A stretch of 64,000 nt of DNA from NCBI GenBank assembly GCA_012274445.1, contig JAAROD010000015.1, positions 2,666,001-2,730,000 on the forward strand. The letters run 5' to 3'. Position 1 is the first letter of the stretch. Each line of letters begins with the position of its first letter. Shown one piece after another: positions 62,686 to 64,000 of this stretch. A program made the translations under genes and the position numbers. The notes below the pieces were generated by a model. It was not told the origin of the DNA. It saw nothing but the letters and a program-made list of their open reading frames with translations, and searched no databases. This stretch comes from Sclerotiophoma versabilis (lineage: Eukaryota > Ascomycota > Dothideomycetes > Pleosporales > Didymellaceae).

Positions 62686-64000
62686 TCAACCTGCAGCCCT
62701 TACCCTGGGCCCTGTACTCCGAGGATGCACATTCCACTGCCCGTACAATCCAGGGCCACTCGTCGTCTTCTTTGCGCCCCTGCCTTTTCCAGCCTTATCT
62801 GCTTTCTTGTAGACTTCGCGCCAGAGATCGTCGACGGGGAGGAGTTGCGCCATCTGTTGATAGTGCTGCACGCTCTGGCTTATTTCCTGCTCGTCATCGA
62901 CATAATCATCCATCTCGGACATGTTGGAGCGCCCCTTGCGGGTTTTGGAAGTGGTCGACGATGTGGAGGGTTTGAGCATTTTCAGCGCGTCTCGTAGCTC
63001 CTTGTCGTCTGACGAGATCTGTGCTTTGAGGTATGCGAGGGATTCGGGGCTTGTGGGGTCTGCGCCGCTGAGCGTTGCCATGACCGGAACACGGGGGGTG
63101 TAGCTGTAGAGATGGGGCTGTGGCGGATCGTTGGGCACGATCTTGGGGTCGAGCTTCGCTTCAACACCCTTATCCAGCAACGCCATGATGTCCAAGCTCT
63201 CGCCGTGCGGTATCGGCGTGCTGTGTGACGGAGTAATGCAGTCCATATCCACTTCCTTGCGCAGAACGTGATCGATGTCGACGGCGGAGAAATACGCGCA
63301 CGACTGCGGGAGTTCGTTGATGCCCATTTGCTGCGCGAACATGGCTCTTGTCCAGACATTGGCAATCTGCATGGCCATCGCTGCTCTGTATTTGTCCCGC
63401 TCTTTGACGAGGTACCGGATCTCGTCGTGCACGGTGATGGCGAGGCGTGCGTCGATGTTGTAACGCCGCGTAAGGTAGTCCATGCCGACGATCAGGAGGT
63501 GCAAGTAATCAACGCCGGAGGATTGGATAGCCCAGTTGATTCGGGAGGTCATGAAGCCGCCCTTTGTTAGGTAGCGGCGCTGGAGCGCTTCGGTGATGGC
63601 GGCGCCGAGAACAGGAGTGCGTGGGCGTTCTTGTTCAGCAAAGTCTTCGAGCTTGTTGAAGACGAATGATTCAGTGCCGCCGCGCCAGAAGGAGCGCTCG
63701 TGCAGTTGTTTTCTAGTCGTCTTCTTGCCCTTTGTGTTTTGGTAGAGGTCGTTTGCGGTGTTGCTGGTTTGTTGGTCGGTGAGCCCAGGATTGAACTGGC
63801 GAAGCAGGGTTGCGGCAAACTTCAAACCAGCACCGTAGATGCGACCATAGTTGAAGACCTTGGCGTCATTACGGGATATGCCTAGGATGCCTGCGGTGCG
63901 CGAGTGCAGATCTGTGCCGGCAGCTTTTGTGCCTTCAAGCGTCATGAAGCCGACCGCGTTGCCGCCGTGAAGCTGGAAGGTGGCGTCACCAACAAGGCTG
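62686..64000 (-). CDS. MIP1: Mitochondrial DNA polymerase gamma, C-terminal part (runs off the window edge)
   Basis: The frame is open from the right edge (64000) to the stop at 62686, giving about 437 residues of the polymerase domain and C-terminal extension; the exonuclease domain and N-terminus lie outside. Family A polymerase motifs are visible: GFMTLEGTKAAGTDLHS, then RNDAKVFNYGRIYGAGLKF (the O-helix with Lys and Tyr), GGFMTSRINWAIQSSGVDYL, and the catalytic HDE of VHDEIRYLV. The C-terminal extension of over 200 residues beyond the palm is typical of fungal Mip1; here it contains Pro-rich and charged segments and ends RVRAAG. The enzyme replicates and repairs mitochondrial DNA in the matrix. 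No intron is seen in this part. Confidence 0.95.
   Translation of the reverse strand, partial: SLVGDATFQLHGGNAVGFMTLEGTKAAGTDLHSRTAGILGISRNDAKVFNYGRIYGAGLKFAATLLRQFNPGLTDQQTSNTANDLYQNTKGKKTTRKQLHERSFWRGGTESFVFNKLEDFAEQERPRTPVLGAAITEALQRRYLTKGGFMTSRINWAIQSSGVDYLHLLIVGMDYLTRRYNIDARLAITVHDEIRYLVKERDKYRAAMAMQIANVWTRAMFAQQMGINELPQSCAYFSAVDIDHVLRKEVDMDCITPSHSTPIPHGESLDIMALLDKGVEAKLDPKIVPNDPPQPHLYSYTPRVPVMATLSGADPTSPESLAYLKAQISSDDKELRDALKMLKPSTSSTTSKTRKGRSNMSEMDDYVDDEQEISQSVQHYQQMAQLLPVDDLWREVYKKADKAGKGRGAKKTTSGPGLYGQWNVHPRSTGPRVRAAG

Noticed and set aside
1..64000. CRISPR arrays, bacterial-type operons, prophage
   Set aside because: The DNA is eukaryotic nuclear sequence. All direct repeats seen are contiguous micro- or minisatellites without spacers.

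Overview
The window is nuclear DNA of a filamentous ascomycete (Pezizomycotina). Nearly every gene has short spliceosomal introns (41-105 nt, one of about 198 nt) with GTAAGT/GTATGT-like donors and CTAAC/CTGAC-like branch sites. The gene content is typical of that group: a HET-domain protein, a CFEM-like protein, a WSC-domain wall protein, cutinase, GH43 galactanase, DUF3533, an FMO-DUF6314 fusion, mL67 and MIP1. A Dothideomycete-type plant- or litter-associated fungus would fit, but I cannot name a species from sequence alone.

Layout. 0.8-4.2 kb: a cutinase, an F-box-like protein and a GH43 exo-galactanase, two of them secreted carbohydrate or cutin hydrolases. 4.2-11 kb: 6.7 kb with no supportable gene. 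11-20 kb: lineage-specific genes (a coiled-coil membrane protein, an unknown, a CFEM-like single-pass receptor-like protein, a small secreted protein, an unknown). 20-28.4 kb: a dense conserved block (secreted PI-PLC-like protein, acidic mitochondrial protein, NatD acetyltransferase, a four-exon LYR-motif protein that ORF scanning misses, FMO-DUF6314). 30-32 kb: a secreted two-module cysteine-rich protein with an Ala-Glu-Pro-Ser tail, then a small gene with an in-frame stop or tiny intron. 33-40 kb: DUF3533 membrane protein, chromodomain protein, WSC-domain stalked wall protein. 41-45.5 kb: TLDc protein and a lineage-specific ORF that ends at an AT-rich block. 46-52.5 kb: mL67, a UVRAG/Vps38-like autophagy protein and ceramide synthase. 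53-64 kb: a tiny mitochondrial membrane protein, a multi-pass membrane protein, a GFA/CENP-V zinc protein, a large HET protein, an NAD-dependent epimerase/reductase and the C-terminal half of mitochondrial DNA polymerase gamma, which runs off the right edge.

Gene relations. There are no operons. Four nuclear genes serve mitochondria (LYR protein, mL67, the 79-residue protein, MIP1), plus probably the acidic 21.7-23.6 kb protein. The secreted set (cutinase, galactanase, PLC-like, cysteine-rich two-module protein, small secreted protein, WSC protein) points to life on plant material or host surfaces. No biosynthetic gene cluster, CRISPR array, intact transposon, tRNA or rRNA gene could be supported. 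All splice models were derived by hand from reading-frame continuity and splice signals. The most unusual item is the HET protein at 57.8-60.6 kb, which appears to carry a degenerate second copy of the HET fold in front of the canonical one.
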